Notes under the pieces: generated by a model
Told to the model about the DNA's origin: nothing
The model's database searches: none
Seen by the model: the letters and a program-made list of their open reading frames with translations, nothing else
From: Kineosporia mesophila
GTDB taxonomy: Bacteria > Actinomycetota > Actinomycetes > Actinomycetales > Kineosporiaceae
NCBI RefSeq assembly: GCF_021129235.1
Contig: NZ_JAJOMA010000026.1
Span: 1 to 64,000 of the forward strand
Reading direction: 5' to 3'
DNA length: 64,000 nucleotides
In this document: in pieces, positions 53,541 through 61,559 of the stretch
How the letters are laid out: each line of letters opens with the position of its first letter
How positions within the stretch are numbered: position 1 is the first letter of the stretch
Translations under genes and position numbers: made by a program

Positions 53541-54044
53541 GTGAATCTGGTAGTGGTCGAGCAGTTCGTCAACACGCTGGACGAGAGAACCTTCAGCCGG
53601 CACGGGGAGAACCACGTCGCCACCGACGAACTCACCTCGGTCGAGGCGCTCGCGGTCTGGCTGGAGGCTCACGACCTCCCGGCCTTGGAACTGGGTGAGC
53701 CCGGTCTGACCACGGCCCTCGCGTTGCGGGCCGGCCTGCGGGAGGCGCTCACCGGTGACATCTCGACGGCCCTGAACGATTTTCCGGTGCGGATGGCCCC
53801 CGATGCGAGCGGAGGGTTGCGCCTCGTCGCGAACAGTGGCGTCGCTGGTCTCGACGTGATGATCGAGGCCGTCGCGGTGGCCGTGGCCTCGGGAGGCTGG
53901 AGCCGTCTGAAACTGTGCGCCTCGTCCGACTGTCGCTGGGCCTTCTACGACACCTCACGCAGTGGCGGCGGCCGCTGGTGCTCGATGGAGGTGTGCGGCA
54001 ATCGGCACAAGACGCGGACATATCGCCGTCGCCGGGCGGAGTAG
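53541..54044 (+). CDS. ABATE/CGNR zinc-finger transcriptional regulator
   Basis: 167 residues, ABATE domain (about 1-120) plus CGNR finger: KLCASSDCRWAFYDTSRSGG and WCSMEVCGNR. GTG 53541 follows a -10-like TTAAGCT by six bases, so the mRNA is probably leaderless. Divergent from two epoxide hydrolases, which it presumably controls. A second copy of this architecture is at 39506, divergent from EamA. Confidence 0.9.
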   Translation: MNLVVVEQFVNTLDERTFSRHGENHVATDELTSVEALAVWLEAHDLPALELGEPGLTTALALRAGLREALTGDISTALNDFPVRMAPDASGGLRLVANSGVAGLDVMIEAVAVAVASGGWSRLKLCASSDCRWAFYDTSRSGGGRWCSMEVCGNRHKTRTYRRRRAE

Positions 54045-54173
54045 GCGCGCGGTGGTGTTGTGGTGTGTGATGATTTCCCGACGTTCGTGCAGAGATTCGC
54101 GAGCGTCGATGACGACGATGATGACCTGCAGAGAGCTATCGATGCAGTCCCGTAGTAAGGGCGTGTGTTGACG

Positions 54174-54617
54174 ATGAATCCAAGGCTCCCGGTCGTGTTG
54201 CTGGTCGAGGATGATCCCGGTGACGTTCTGATGGTCACCGAAGCACTGGAACGCAGTCAGCGTCCGCCGGTGCTCCATGTCGTCGGTGACGGTCAGGAGG
54301 CTCTGGACTTCCTGCACCGCGGCGGCCCGGATGCCGACCGTCCCGATCTCATCCTGCTCGACCTGAACATGCCCCGCCTCGACGGACGTGAGGCTCTGGC
54401 CGCGATCAAGGGTGACGAGAGGTTCCGGGCGATCCCGGTTGTGGTGTTCACGACCTCCGATGCCGAGAGCGACGTGCTGGCCAGTTACCAACGGCACGCC
54501 AACGCGTACGTCACCAAGCCGATGGACCTGGACGCACTGGAAGCTGTGGTCGACCAGATCGGGCACTTCTACACCGGGGTGAGCGCGCTCCTGCCGCCCC
54601 ACCAGCGCAACGGCTGA
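54174..54617 (+). CDS. Single-domain response regulator (CheY/Rcp1-like)
   Basis: 147 residues, only a receiver domain: acidic pair E12/D13/D14, phosphoacceptor D63 in LLDLNMP, T in FTTSD and K in YVTKPMD. Similar Rcp1-type receivers work with phytochromes or hybrid kinases; no kinase gene is adjacent. Start is ambiguous: GTG 54165 and TTG 54168 sit closer to the AAGG site than ATG 54174. The ATG is used here because the receiver fold begins just after it. Confidence 0.9.
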   Translation: MNPRLPVVLLVEDDPGDVLMVTEALERSQRPPVLHVVGDGQEALDFLHRGGPDADRPDLILLDLNMPRLDGREALAAIKGDERFRAIPVVVFTTSDAESDVLASYQRHANAYVTKPMDLDALEAVVDQIGHFYTGVSALLPPHQRNG

Positions 54618-54632
54618 ACTGGACCAGGCGGG

Positions 54633-55505
54633 TCAGGCAAGCCGCTCACGCAGGAACTCGACGGTGAGATCAAAAGCGGTGCGCGCAGTTTCCGGTGAAC
54701 CCAGCCACAGGTGATCCGCGCCCGCGAGCAGACGCAGACGGACGTCCACACGCTTGGCCTCTAACGCCTCGGCCAGTCGCTGTGACTGCCGGTGCGGCAC
54801 GAAACGGTCTGCGGTGCCGTGGATCAGCAGGAACGGCGGGGCATTCTCATGCACCCGTGCCACCGGGGATGCCTGAGCCGCCAGCTCGGGCACCTCGGTG
54901 GCCCTGCCGCCCAGCAGGAGGGCCTCGCGGGAGTCCGGGGCCGACGGATCGGCGACGGAGATTCCCAGTTCGGCCGCGTCGGAGGGAAACTCCGACAGGT
55001 CGGAGGGGCCGTACCAGCTGACCACCGCGGCAACTCCCTCGGCGGTGAGCCCCAGCAGTGCGGCCAGGTGCCCGCCCGCCGACTCACCCCACACCGCAAT
55101 CCGCTGCGGATCGATGCCCAGTTCGTCCGTACGATCGCGCAACCAGGCCAGAGCAGTCGTGACATCGTCGAGCTGCGCCGGGAAACGCGCCTCCCCGGTC
55201 AGCCGGTAGTCGACCGAGACCACCGCAAAACCCTTGCCCGCCAATTGTTCCAGCGGTGACGGCAGCCAGTCGGCGAAGGTCGGGCCGACCGACGACCGGC
55301 TGCCCACGTGCCAGCCGCCACCGTGCACGAAGATCACCGCGGGCACGGCCGCACGGGTGTCGGGGCGGTAAACGTCCAGCAGCAGCGGCCGGAACCCCGG
55401 CACCGTCGCGTACTCCACGGCCCGCCAGAACCGCACGTCACCATGGCGGTGAGGGCGCATCAATGAGGGACGATCACCTCGCCCCACCGGGGTCGCCTCA
55501 GTCAT
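54633..55505 (-). CDS. Alpha/beta hydrolase, esterase/BD-FAE-like
   Basis: 290 residues: oxyanion HGGGW (61-65), nucleophile elbow GESAGG (S142), acid D in HGTADRFVP and H in GADHLW. This is the hormone-sensitive-lipase/BD-FAE group that cleaves short acyl esters. ATG 55505 overlaps the stop of the cupin gene by eight bases, so the two are co-translated. Alternative GTG 55517. Substrate unknown. It converges on the response regulator with 15 bases between. Confidence 0.9.
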   Translation of the reverse strand: MTEATPVGRGDRPSLMRPHRHGDVRFWRAVEYATVPGFRPLLLDVYRPDTRAAVPAVIFVHGGGWHVGSRSSVGPTFADWLPSPLEQLAGKGFAVVSVDYRLTGEARFPAQLDDVTTALAWLRDRTDELGIDPQRIAVWGESAGGHLAALLGLTAEGVAAVVSWYGPSDLSEFPSDAAELGISVADPSAPDSREALLLGGRATEVPELAAQASPVARVHENAPPFLLIHGTADRFVPHRQSQRLAEALEAKRVDVRLRLLAGADHLWLGSPETARTAFDLTVEFLRERLA

Positions 55506-56049
55506 GGAGGTGGACACCGTGGTGGAACTCGTTCCGGAACTCCTGCGCCGCGGCTCCTAGCTGCTCCCGGGACGGGATCAACGGAACCACCGGGGGCATG
55601 CGCGCTTCGGTGCGCTCGCCGGCGGCCGCGAAGAACCGCTCGAAACCGCCCGTGTTCACCCCGAGGGTGCGGGCCCGGTGCGACTCGACCCGGAAGGAAT
55701 GCTTGCGCCCGGCCGGCACGTACCCGAAATCACCGGTGGCCAGAACCTTGTCGTGCCGCGTGCCGTCCAGATCCTCGATGATGACGCGGACCTTTCCGTC
55801 GAGCACGTAGAAGATCTCGTGGACATCCGCGTGGGAGTGCACGGGAATGGCCTCACCCCGGGGCGCCTCCATGGTGAACACCCCGAACTGGCCCTCGGTC
55901 TCGTCACCCGACAGCAGCACCGTGAACAACTGGTCGAAGAGGTGGGCGCGCTCGCCCTCACCGGCCTCGAGGAAGTACGGAACCGGGCTGCCGGGCAGGG
56001 CGAACGGCGAGTCCCCGCCGGTCGCTCGCTGGGTGAACTCCAGGGTCAT
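55498..56049 (-). CDS. Cupin-fold protein, quercetin-2,3-dioxygenase-like
   Basis: 183 residues, single cupin domain: EAIPVHSHADVHEIFYVLDGKV (metal-binding HxH...E) and ATGDFGYVPAGRKHSFR. The histidines H in VHSHADVHE and later H in KHSF indicate a metal site. Similar single-domain cupins are annotated as quercetinase-like; the reaction is not certain. ATG 56049 has GGGAGG eight bases upstream. It is the first gene of a two-gene operon with the esterase. Confidence 0.9.
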   Translation of the reverse strand: MTLEFTQRATGGDSPFALPGSPVPYFLEAGEGERAHLFDQLFTVLLSGDETEGQFGVFTMEAPRGEAIPVHSHADVHEIFYVLDGKVRVIIEDLDGTRHDKVLATGDFGYVPAGRKHSFRVESHRARTLGVNTGGFERFFAAAGERTEARMPPVVPLIPSREQLGAAAQEFRNEFHHGVHLHD

Positions 56050-56262
56050 CGCTGTCCTCCCGATGGTGGCGTCAGTGCCGGGCCCAGCTTGCCCCAGCCA
56101 CCTGGTGATGTCCTGTGAGGAATTCCGTTCAGCGGAAGAAGTGGGGCGCCGGAGCATCCCGGAACCATCGATCCTGGGTGGCCCTTCGCCGAGTGCGATT
56201 TCCAGGATGCAGTTTTCACGACGCGGCCACCGGACCCCGGCTTCCTTGACATCACCTCGGTC

Positions 56263-56268
56263 TAGGCT
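56263..56268 (+). promoter_or_regulatory. -10 box TAGGCT for a leaderless transcript
   Basis: TAGGCT ends six bases before GTG 56275, the spacing expected when transcription begins at the start codon itself. The same TAGGCT word lies at 56955-56960 ahead of the second acetyltransferase gene. No strong -35 is identified. Confidence 0.55.
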
Positions 56269-56274
56269 GGTCAT

Positions 56275-56877
56275 GTGAACCCAGCGATGAGTGAGCACGA
56301 TGCGGCGGTGCTCGCGCGCATCCGGCAGGGATCCCTCTACACCGAGTCGGAGGCCGCGTTCCTCGCACCGCAGCGCCGGGCCGACCTCATCTTCGACTAC
56401 AACCAGACCCGGCCGAGCGACACGGATCGGCGTCGCACCCTGCTCGAGCAGATCCTGGGCTCGGTCGGCGCCCGCACGGTGCTGCTGTCACCCTTCCACG
56501 CCGGGTTCGGCAGCAACGTGCACATCGGCGACGACTTCTTCGGCAACGTCAACCTGACCTTCGTGGATGACGTGGAGATCCGGATCGGCAACGGGGTGAT
56601 GATCGCCCCCGGCGTCACGCTGACCACCACCGGCCATCCCGTTCACCCCGACCTGCGCGTCGATTTCCGGCGCTTCTCCGAGCCGATCGTGCTCGAGGAC
56701 AAGGTCTGGATCGGCAGCAACGCCGTGGTCCTGCCGGGGGTACGGATCGGGTACGGGTCGGTGATCGGTGCGGGCAGCGTGGTCACGCACGACATCCCGC
56801 CGATGAGCGTCGCGGTGGGGGTGCCGTGCCGGGTGACGCGAGCAATCACGCAGGACGAACTGCGGGGTCGCGTCTGA
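56275..56877 (+). CDS. Hexapeptide-repeat acetyltransferase (maltose/galactoside acetyltransferase-like)
   Basis: 200 residues. N-terminal helical region (LYTESEAAFLAPQRRADLI), then left-handed beta-helix repeats (VHIGDDFFGNVN, VEIRIGNGVMIAPGVTL, VWIGSNAVVLPGVRIG, SVIGAGSVVTHDIP). It would transfer acetyl from acetyl-CoA to a sugar or similar hydroxyl; catalytic His is in TTGHPVHP. The leaderless -10 box supports GTG 56275 over ATG 56287. It is followed by a paralogue at 57002. Confidence 0.92.
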   Translation: MNPAMSEHDAAVLARIRQGSLYTESEAAFLAPQRRADLIFDYNQTRPSDTDRRRTLLEQILGSVGARTVLLSPFHAGFGSNVHIGDDFFGNVNLTFVDDVEIRIGNGVMIAPGVTLTTTGHPVHPDLRVDFRRFSEPIVLEDKVWIGSNAVVLPGVRIGYGSVIGAGSVVTHDIPPMSVAVGVPCRVTRAITQDELRGRV

Positions 56878-56954
56878 CGCAGACGTGCGTTGGATCGTCC
56901 CCTTGTTCGTGATCATGGACGACGTCCGCCGCTGGTCCCGAGGGGGCGCCGGAT

Positions 56955-56960
56955 TAGGCT
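56955..56960 (+). promoter_or_regulatory. -10 box TAGGCT upstream of the second acetyltransferase
   Basis: TAGGCT at 56955-56960, giving a predicted start around 56967 and a leader of about 35 bases with GGGAG before GTG 57002. Confidence 0.5.
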
Positions 56961-57001
56961 CAGGGGTGTTCCGGCGCAGCGGTAGTTATCAGGGAGACGC
57001 A

Positions 57002-57598
57002 GTGGATCTGACCGAGCAGTTCGCGCACATGGCGACCGGCGGGATGTACGACGACCTGACCCCGGAGCTGCTGGAGGCCCGCACCCGGGCGGTGCTGGCG
57101 ACGAACGGGTACAACGCCTCCTACGGCCGGCCGTCACCCGAGCGGGAGAGCCTGCTCAAGGAGGTCGTCGGGTCGGCGGGAGAGGGCGCGAACTTCGAGC
57201 CGACGTTCCGCTGCGAGTTCGGCCGCAACATTCACCTCGGCGCGCGGTTCTTCGCCAACTTCGACTGCGTGATGCTCGACGGCGCCCCCATCGTGATCGG
57301 TGACGACGTGCTGATCGGCCCGAAGGTGGGGCTGTACACGTCCAACCACGCGCTCGACCTGGAGGAGCGGATCGCGGGCGGATGCTGGGCGCGGCCGATC
57401 ACGATCGGGAACGGGGTCTGGATCGCGGGTGGGGTCACCGTGCTGCCGGGGGTGACGATCGGCGACGGTGCGGTCATCGGTGGCGGGTCGGTGGTCACGA
57501 AAGACGTTCCGGCGGGCGTGGTCTTCGCCGGCAACCCGGGTCGCGTGCTGCGGGAGATCACCGCGAAAGACCGCACGGGGTACACATCGACCCACTGA
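57002..57598 (+). CDS. Hexapeptide-repeat acetyltransferase, second copy
   Basis: 198 residues of the same MAT/GAT family as the preceding gene: FAHMATGGMYDDLTPELLEA, then repeats IHLGARFFANFDC, IVIGDDVLIGPKVGL, VWIAGGVTVLPGVTIG, AVIGGGSVVTKDVPAGV, with catalytic His in TSNHALDLEER. GTG 57002 with GGGAG five bases upstream. Tandem but diverged, so the acceptors may differ. It has its own promoter, not coupled to the first copy. Confidence 0.92.
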   Translation: MDLTEQFAHMATGGMYDDLTPELLEARTRAVLATNGYNASYGRPSPERESLLKEVVGSAGEGANFEPTFRCEFGRNIHLGARFFANFDCVMLDGAPIVIGDDVLIGPKVGLYTSNHALDLEERIAGGCWARPITIGNGVWIAGGVTVLPGVTIGDGAVIGGGSVVTKDVPAGVVFAGNPGRVLREITAKDRTGYTSTH

Positions 57599-57670
57599 GA
57601 CGAGTTTCAGACGGGTGATGACCAGCTAGCTCACCTTTAGTAAGTAGCTTTCCCGGGGTAATCTGCGGGG

Positions 57671-58090
57671 ATGACCGGTGACGACGAGCTGGCCGTGGCC
57701 GGCACCCTGCTGGCGGCCGACATCCTCGACCGCACCTGCACGAGCCGGGCGATCATGGATCAGGTGACGACCCGGTGGGGCACCCTGATCATCGCGGCGC
57801 TGATCAAGGGGCCGCACCGGTTCTCTCAGCTGCACGCTCGGGTCGACGGGATCAGCCAGAAGATGCTGTCGCACAATCTGAAGACGCTCGTGCGGGCGGG
57901 ACTGGTGAACCGTGACGTGGAGCCCACCGTCCCGCCCCAGGTGACCTACTCACTCACCCCGATGGGTGTGAGCCTGGCCACCCCGCTCACGCAACTCATC
58001 CACTGGTTCGGGCAGAACGCGTCCGGCATTCTCGAGGCCCAGGCCGGGCACGACCGTCAGGCGGGCGAACTCAGCGCTGCCCGCCACTGA
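57671..58090 (+). CDS. HxlR-family transcriptional regulator
   Basis: 139 residues: the winged-helix MarR-like domain with the HxlR hallmark LLAADILDRTCTSRAIMDQV, KMLSHNLKTLVRAGLVNRDV and wing VPPQVTYSLTPMG. TAATCT ends six bases before ATG 57671, suggesting a leaderless mRNA. Its 3' end overlaps the convergent SDR gene by 20 bases. HxlR proteins typically sense redox or small molecules; the target here may be the SDR gene. Confidence 0.9.
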   Translation: MTGDDELAVAGTLLAADILDRTCTSRAIMDQVTTRWGTLIIAALIKGPHRFSQLHARVDGISQKMLSHNLKTLVRAGLVNRDVEPTVPPQVTYSLTPMGVSLATPLTQLIHWFGQNASGILEAQAGHDRQAGELSAARH

Positions 58091-58826
58091 CGTGGAGGTG
58101 GGCGCCCGTGATCCAGCGGGCGGCGTCCGAGGCGAGGAAGACCACGACCTGGCCGTAGTCGTCCGGCGTGCCCAGACGTCCGAGCGGGATCTGCGCGACG
58201 GCCTGGTCGGCCAGCGGGGAGCCGATGAAACCGCTGGAGCGGGTGCCGTCGGTGTCCGAGACGCTGGGGGCGAGGGTGTTCACCCGGATGCCGCGCGGGC
58301 CTAGTTCCCTGGCGGCGATCACGGTCGCCGCGTCGAGCGCTGCCTTGGTCGCCACGTACAGGCTGGCGTAGGGCGGCAGGGTGGTGGTTCCGGCGGTCGA
58401 GATGTTGATGATGGACGCGGGTCCCAGGTCGGTCTGCCCGATCAGTTCCTGCATGGTCAGCATGGGACCCCAGAAGTTCGTGTCCGCGTGCCGGCGGTAC
58501 TGCTCGTCGGTGTAGGAGCCCAGCGGACCGAACTCGGAGATGGCCGCATTGTTGACCAGCACGTCCACTGTTCCGAAAGTCTCTCGTGCAGTGGCGAACA
58601 GGGCCTTGACCTCGTCACTCCGGCCGACGTCGGCGCGTACGGCCACGGCCCGGCCGCCGTTCTCGGCGATCTCTTTGACCACCCGGTCGGCGCCGGCCTC
58701 GTCGGTGCGGTAGTTCACGATCACGGCGGCGCCGGCCGCGGCCAGCTCGGTGGCGATGTGCGCGCCGATGCCCTTCGAGGCGCCGGTGACCAGGGCGATG
58801 CGGTTGCTCAGGGCGGTGGTGTTCAT
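58071..58826 (-). CDS. Short-chain dehydrogenase/reductase
   Basis: 251 residues, classical SDR: TGASKGIG (14-21), NNAA (in place of NNAG), Ser in NISTAG, YVATK (Y-x3-K). NYRTDEAGADR following beta-2 favours NADP(H). ATG 58826 is selected because the upstream codons lack protein-like composition. It converges with HxlR; the substrate is unknown. Beyond its start is a TetR gene, but the two are not obviously linked. Confidence 0.92.
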   Translation of the reverse strand: MNTTALSNRIALVTGASKGIGAHIATELAAAGAAVIVNYRTDEAGADRVVKEIAENGGRAVAVRADVGRSDEVKALFATARETFGTVDVLVNNAAISEFGPLGSYTDEQYRRHADTNFWGPMLTMQELIGQTDLGPASIINISTAGTTTLPPYASLYVATKAALDAATVIAARELGPRGIRVNTLAPSVSDTDGTRSSGFIGSPLADQAVAQIPLGRLGTPDDYGQVVVFLASDAARWITGAHLHVSGGQR

Positions 58827-58946
58827 GGTGGCGAGGTTAGGAACTGCCCGATGATCGCGGAAGAAGGCACTTTTTGGTGAGGCGGTTACCTGAAGGTGAG
58901 CCTCCTGCACAGGGCCCCGGCTGGCCAGGGGGCTGAGGCCGAGATG

Positions 58947-59693
58947 TCACCGGGCGGGGTGATCCGCGGTGTCGGGGGCATCGGGTGCAGGCTGGTCGTC
59001 GCCGAGCTGTAGGTGGTTCTGCCAGAAGGGAGCGAGACCGATGTCGACCAACTGGGCGGCTCGTTGCACATCGGTGCGGACCCGCTGCGCGACCTGCTGG
59101 GGCGTTTGCGCATTGCGGGCGTGGTGGTGCAGGGACTGGGTCTGCACACGCCACAGGGAGATCAAAGCGTAGGCCGTCACCTGTATCTCCGGACTGGTGA
59201 CAGGTTCTCCGGTGCGCCGGGCCAGGCCGTCGGCGGCGACCGTCACGAGCCGGTCGACACTGTCGCGGTGATGGGCCCGCAGCGACGGTGTCTGCTCGAC
59301 GAGGTCGAAGAACTGCCGAGCGGCAGCCATGGCCGTCATTCCCTCGTGTGCGTTCTTGCTGTCAGCGAGCTCGCGAGTCCGGTCCAGCAGGACCACGAGC
59401 ATGGCCTCGACCGGCGATCTGTCCGGGTCGGAAGCGGCGGCGCGCACGGCCTCGGCCAGCCCCTCCTCCTCGTCCAGCACGAGCGCTTCCTTGCTCGGGA
59501 AGTAATTGTGCACGGTCTTTTCCGAGACCTCGCAGGCCCGGGCGATGTCGGCCACCCGGACCTCGTCGAACCCCCGCTCGAGGAACATCCTCGTCGCGGT
59601 ATCGGAGATCAGCCGGCGCATGCGCAGTTTCTTGAGTTCTCTCAACCCCTGAGTGGTGGCCCCGGGACGTCTCGGGGAGGGAGGTGCAGTCAT
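58947..59693 (-). CDS. TetR-family transcriptional regulator
   Basis: 248 residues. HTH at about 20-65: RRLISDTATRMFLERGFDEV, VADIARACEVSEKTVHNYF and PSKEALVLDEEE. The C-terminal ligand-binding half is all helical. It is divergent from the flavin monooxygenase gene with a TTTACC-n5-GGTAAA operator between, so it probably represses that gene. A Pro-rich tail follows residue 235. Confidence 0.92.
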   Translation of the reverse strand: MTAPPSPRRPGATTQGLRELKKLRMRRLISDTATRMFLERGFDEVRVADIARACEVSEKTVHNYFPSKEALVLDEEEGLAEAVRAAASDPDRSPVEAMLVVLLDRTRELADSKNAHEGMTAMAAARQFFDLVEQTPSLRAHHRDSVDRLVTVAADGLARRTGEPVTSPEIQVTAYALISLWRVQTQSLHHHARNAQTPQQVAQRVRTDVQRAAQLVDIGLAPFWQNHLQLGDDQPAPDAPDTADHPAR

Positions 59694-59721
59694 GGAGGCA
59701 ATCTACTACGGGTTGCGTAAT

Positions 59722-59738
59722 TTTACCGACTAGGTAAA
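59722..59738. promoter_or_regulatory. TetR operator between tetR and monooxygenase genes
   Basis: TTTACC (59722-59727) and GGTAAA (59733-59738) separated by GACTA, a perfect six-base palindrome in an A/T-rich patch near the TetR gene start (59693). The core TACC/GGTA resembles the MarR sites at 1740-1822. Confidence 0.65.
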
Positions 59739-59856
59739 TATTCACTTCATGAAGCGGTCGGGAGCTGCGACCGCGACGCCCGGTCGGCCCACCGATCACC
59801 TCACTCGATGTCCGCAGCTGGACCCCCGGTCGCGGCCATGCTTCAGGAGCCTGCTG

Positions 59857-61044
59857 ATGAACCGTTCTCGTATCCTGATCTCCGGTGCCGGCATCGCCGG
59901 CCTGACTCTGGCGTACTGGCTGAACCGCTACGGGTTCCAGGTCACCGTCGTCGAGCAGGCCCAGGCACTGCGCGCCGGTGGTCAGGCGGTTGATCTCAAG
60001 GGCCCGGTTCAGATGTCCATCCTGCGAAAGATGGGCATCTTCAGCGCCGTTCGGGATGCCGACGTCCGTGATGCGGATGTGGCGATCGTCAACGCCTCCG
60101 GCCGCAGAGTCGGCCGGATCCCGGGCGCGTTGGGCGCCGGGGATGTCAATATCCCTCGCGGCGACCTCGTCGCCATCCTGTACGAGCGCACGAAAAGAGA
60201 CTGCGAGTACCTTTTCGATGATTCCATCGCCACTCTGGCCGAGATGCCGCACGGTGTGGATGTCACCTTCCGGGCGGGTGAACCGCGAACGTTCGATCTG
60301 GTCGTCGGGGCGGACGGCATGCACTCCACGGTCCGCCGGCTCGTCTTCGGCCCCGAACGCGACTACGTCTCGCACCTGGGGGCCTACTACGTCCTGGCCG
60401 ACCTTGATGTCGGACCCGAGATCGTCTCCTACAGCCAGCCCGGCCTGATGGTGACTCTGGGGGCGACCAAGGCGCCCGCCTTCCTGGCCTTCGCCTCACC
60501 TGTCCTGCCGTCCGCCCGTGGTGACGTCGACCTTCAGAAGCGGCAGACGGCGACCGCACTGCGCAACGGCCGTTGGCGTATCCCCGAGCTCGTCGCGCAA
60601 CTACCCGGCGCGACCGGGTTCTTCATGGACTCCGTCAGTCGCGCCGTGGTCGGGAACTGGTCGCACGGGCGGATCGTCCTGGTGGGCGACTCCGCCTGGG
60701 GCAACACCCTCGGCGGTTACGGCACGGGACTGGCCCTGGTCGGGGCGTATGTCCTGGCCGGAGAGCTGGCTCAAGCGGGCGGCGATCATGCCGTGGCATT
60801 CGCGGCCTACCAGGAAAACTGTCGCGACCACGTTCGGGTATCCCAAAAAGTCAACGCGGCGAGGCTTCTCGTTCCCAGAACCTGGAGCGGGATCTATGCC
60901 CGCAATCTGCTCTTCACCGTGCTCGGGCTGGCCGAGCCGCTACTGAAGCTCCTCGACCGCCCGGCTTCCGGCATCACCCTCGAAAATTACGACCCCTGGG
61001 CGAAGCCCACTGATCCGCAAGGAGACGACCCGTGCCCCGCATGA
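59857..61044 (+). CDS. FAD-dependent monooxygenase, PHBH-like
   Basis: 395 residues. SGAGIAG (9-15) dinucleotide loop, VVGADGMHST (DG motif), and RIVLVGDSAWGN (GD motif). It resembles the 524-1717 gene closely (ILISGAGIAGLTLAYWLNRY versus ILVSGASIAGPALAYWLHRY), so the two are paralogues with different regulators. ATG 59857 has CAGGAG seven bases upstream. Its stop overlaps the GTG of the next membrane protein gene. Substrate unknown. Confidence 0.92.
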   Translation: MNRSRILISGAGIAGLTLAYWLNRYGFQVTVVEQAQALRAGGQAVDLKGPVQMSILRKMGIFSAVRDADVRDADVAIVNASGRRVGRIPGALGAGDVNIPRGDLVAILYERTKRDCEYLFDDSIATLAEMPHGVDVTFRAGEPRTFDLVVGADGMHSTVRRLVFGPERDYVSHLGAYYVLADLDVGPEIVSYSQPGLMVTLGATKAPAFLAFASPVLPSARGDVDLQKRQTATALRNGRWRIPELVAQLPGATGFFMDSVSRAVVGNWSHGRIVLVGDSAWGNTLGGYGTGLALVGAYVLAGELAQAGGDHAVAFAAYQENCRDHVRVSQKVNAARLLVPRTWSGIYARNLLFTVLGLAEPLLKLLDRPASGITLENYDPWAKPTDPQGDDPCPA

Positions 61045-61496
61045 TCTCCGGAGGTTCCATGTCATCTGAAGCGACCAGGTCGTCGGCACGGCCACCGGCG
61101 CCGGTACTCGCCGCCACGGCGTGCATCTGGGCCGTCGTGGTACTCGGCATCATGGCTGTCGTCTTCATCGTCACGCTGTACTTCGAGCAGTACCGGTCGG
61201 AGATCGTGCCCCTGATCGTGGGACAGGTCATCACGGTCATCCTCCCGGCGGTCCTGACGGTCTTCATCACCGCAGGAGCTACCTGGGCCTGGATCCTCTA
61301 CCTTCTGCTCAGCGTGGTCGGTGTCACGCTCCGGGGCCTCGGACTGGTGGAATCACTCTCCGCCGGCCTGATCGTCATCAGCGTGCTCCAGGCGGGAAGC
61401 ATCCTGCTGACCCTGACAGCCATGGTGCTGTTGTCACGCCGCACGGTGCGTAGGTATTTCCGGAACGCGCGGGTGGTGCGACGGGGACGGGCATGA
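61032..61496 (+). CDS. Small integral membrane protein
   Basis: 154 residues with four hydrophobic segments (about 22-45, 58-78, 82-100, 108-130) and a basic C-terminal tail RRTVRRYFRNARVVRRGR. GTG 61032 is preceded by AAGGAG and overlaps the monooxygenase stop by 13 bases, so the two are co-translated. No family recognised; it may anchor, transport for or protect against the monooxygenase chemistry. The start could also be ATG 61041 or 61059. Confidence 0.7.
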   Translation: MPRMISGGSMSSEATRSSARPPAPVLAATACIWAVVVLGIMAVVFIVTLYFEQYRSEIVPLIVGQVITVILPAVLTVFITAGATWAWILYLLLSVVGVTLRGLGLVESLSAGLIVISVLQAGSILLTLTAMVLLSRRTVRRYFRNARVVRRGRA

Positions 61497-61504
61497 CGTG
61501 AAAG

Positions 61505-61541
61505 ACGGTGCGCCGCCGATGCGGATGCGACGACGCACCGT
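61505..61541. terminator. Hairpin terminator between convergent genes
   Basis: ACGGTGCG (61505-61512) and CGCACCGT (61534-61541), a 21-base loop, following the membrane gene stop and preceding the GH114 gene end. Likely bidirectional. Confidence 0.65.
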
Positions 61542-61559
61542 TCGTTCGATTCCGTGCGG

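Noticed and set aside
56246-56268. TTGACA-TAGGCT as a standard sigma-70 promoter
   Set aside because: The spacer is only 11 bases, too short; only the TAGGCT -10 is kept.
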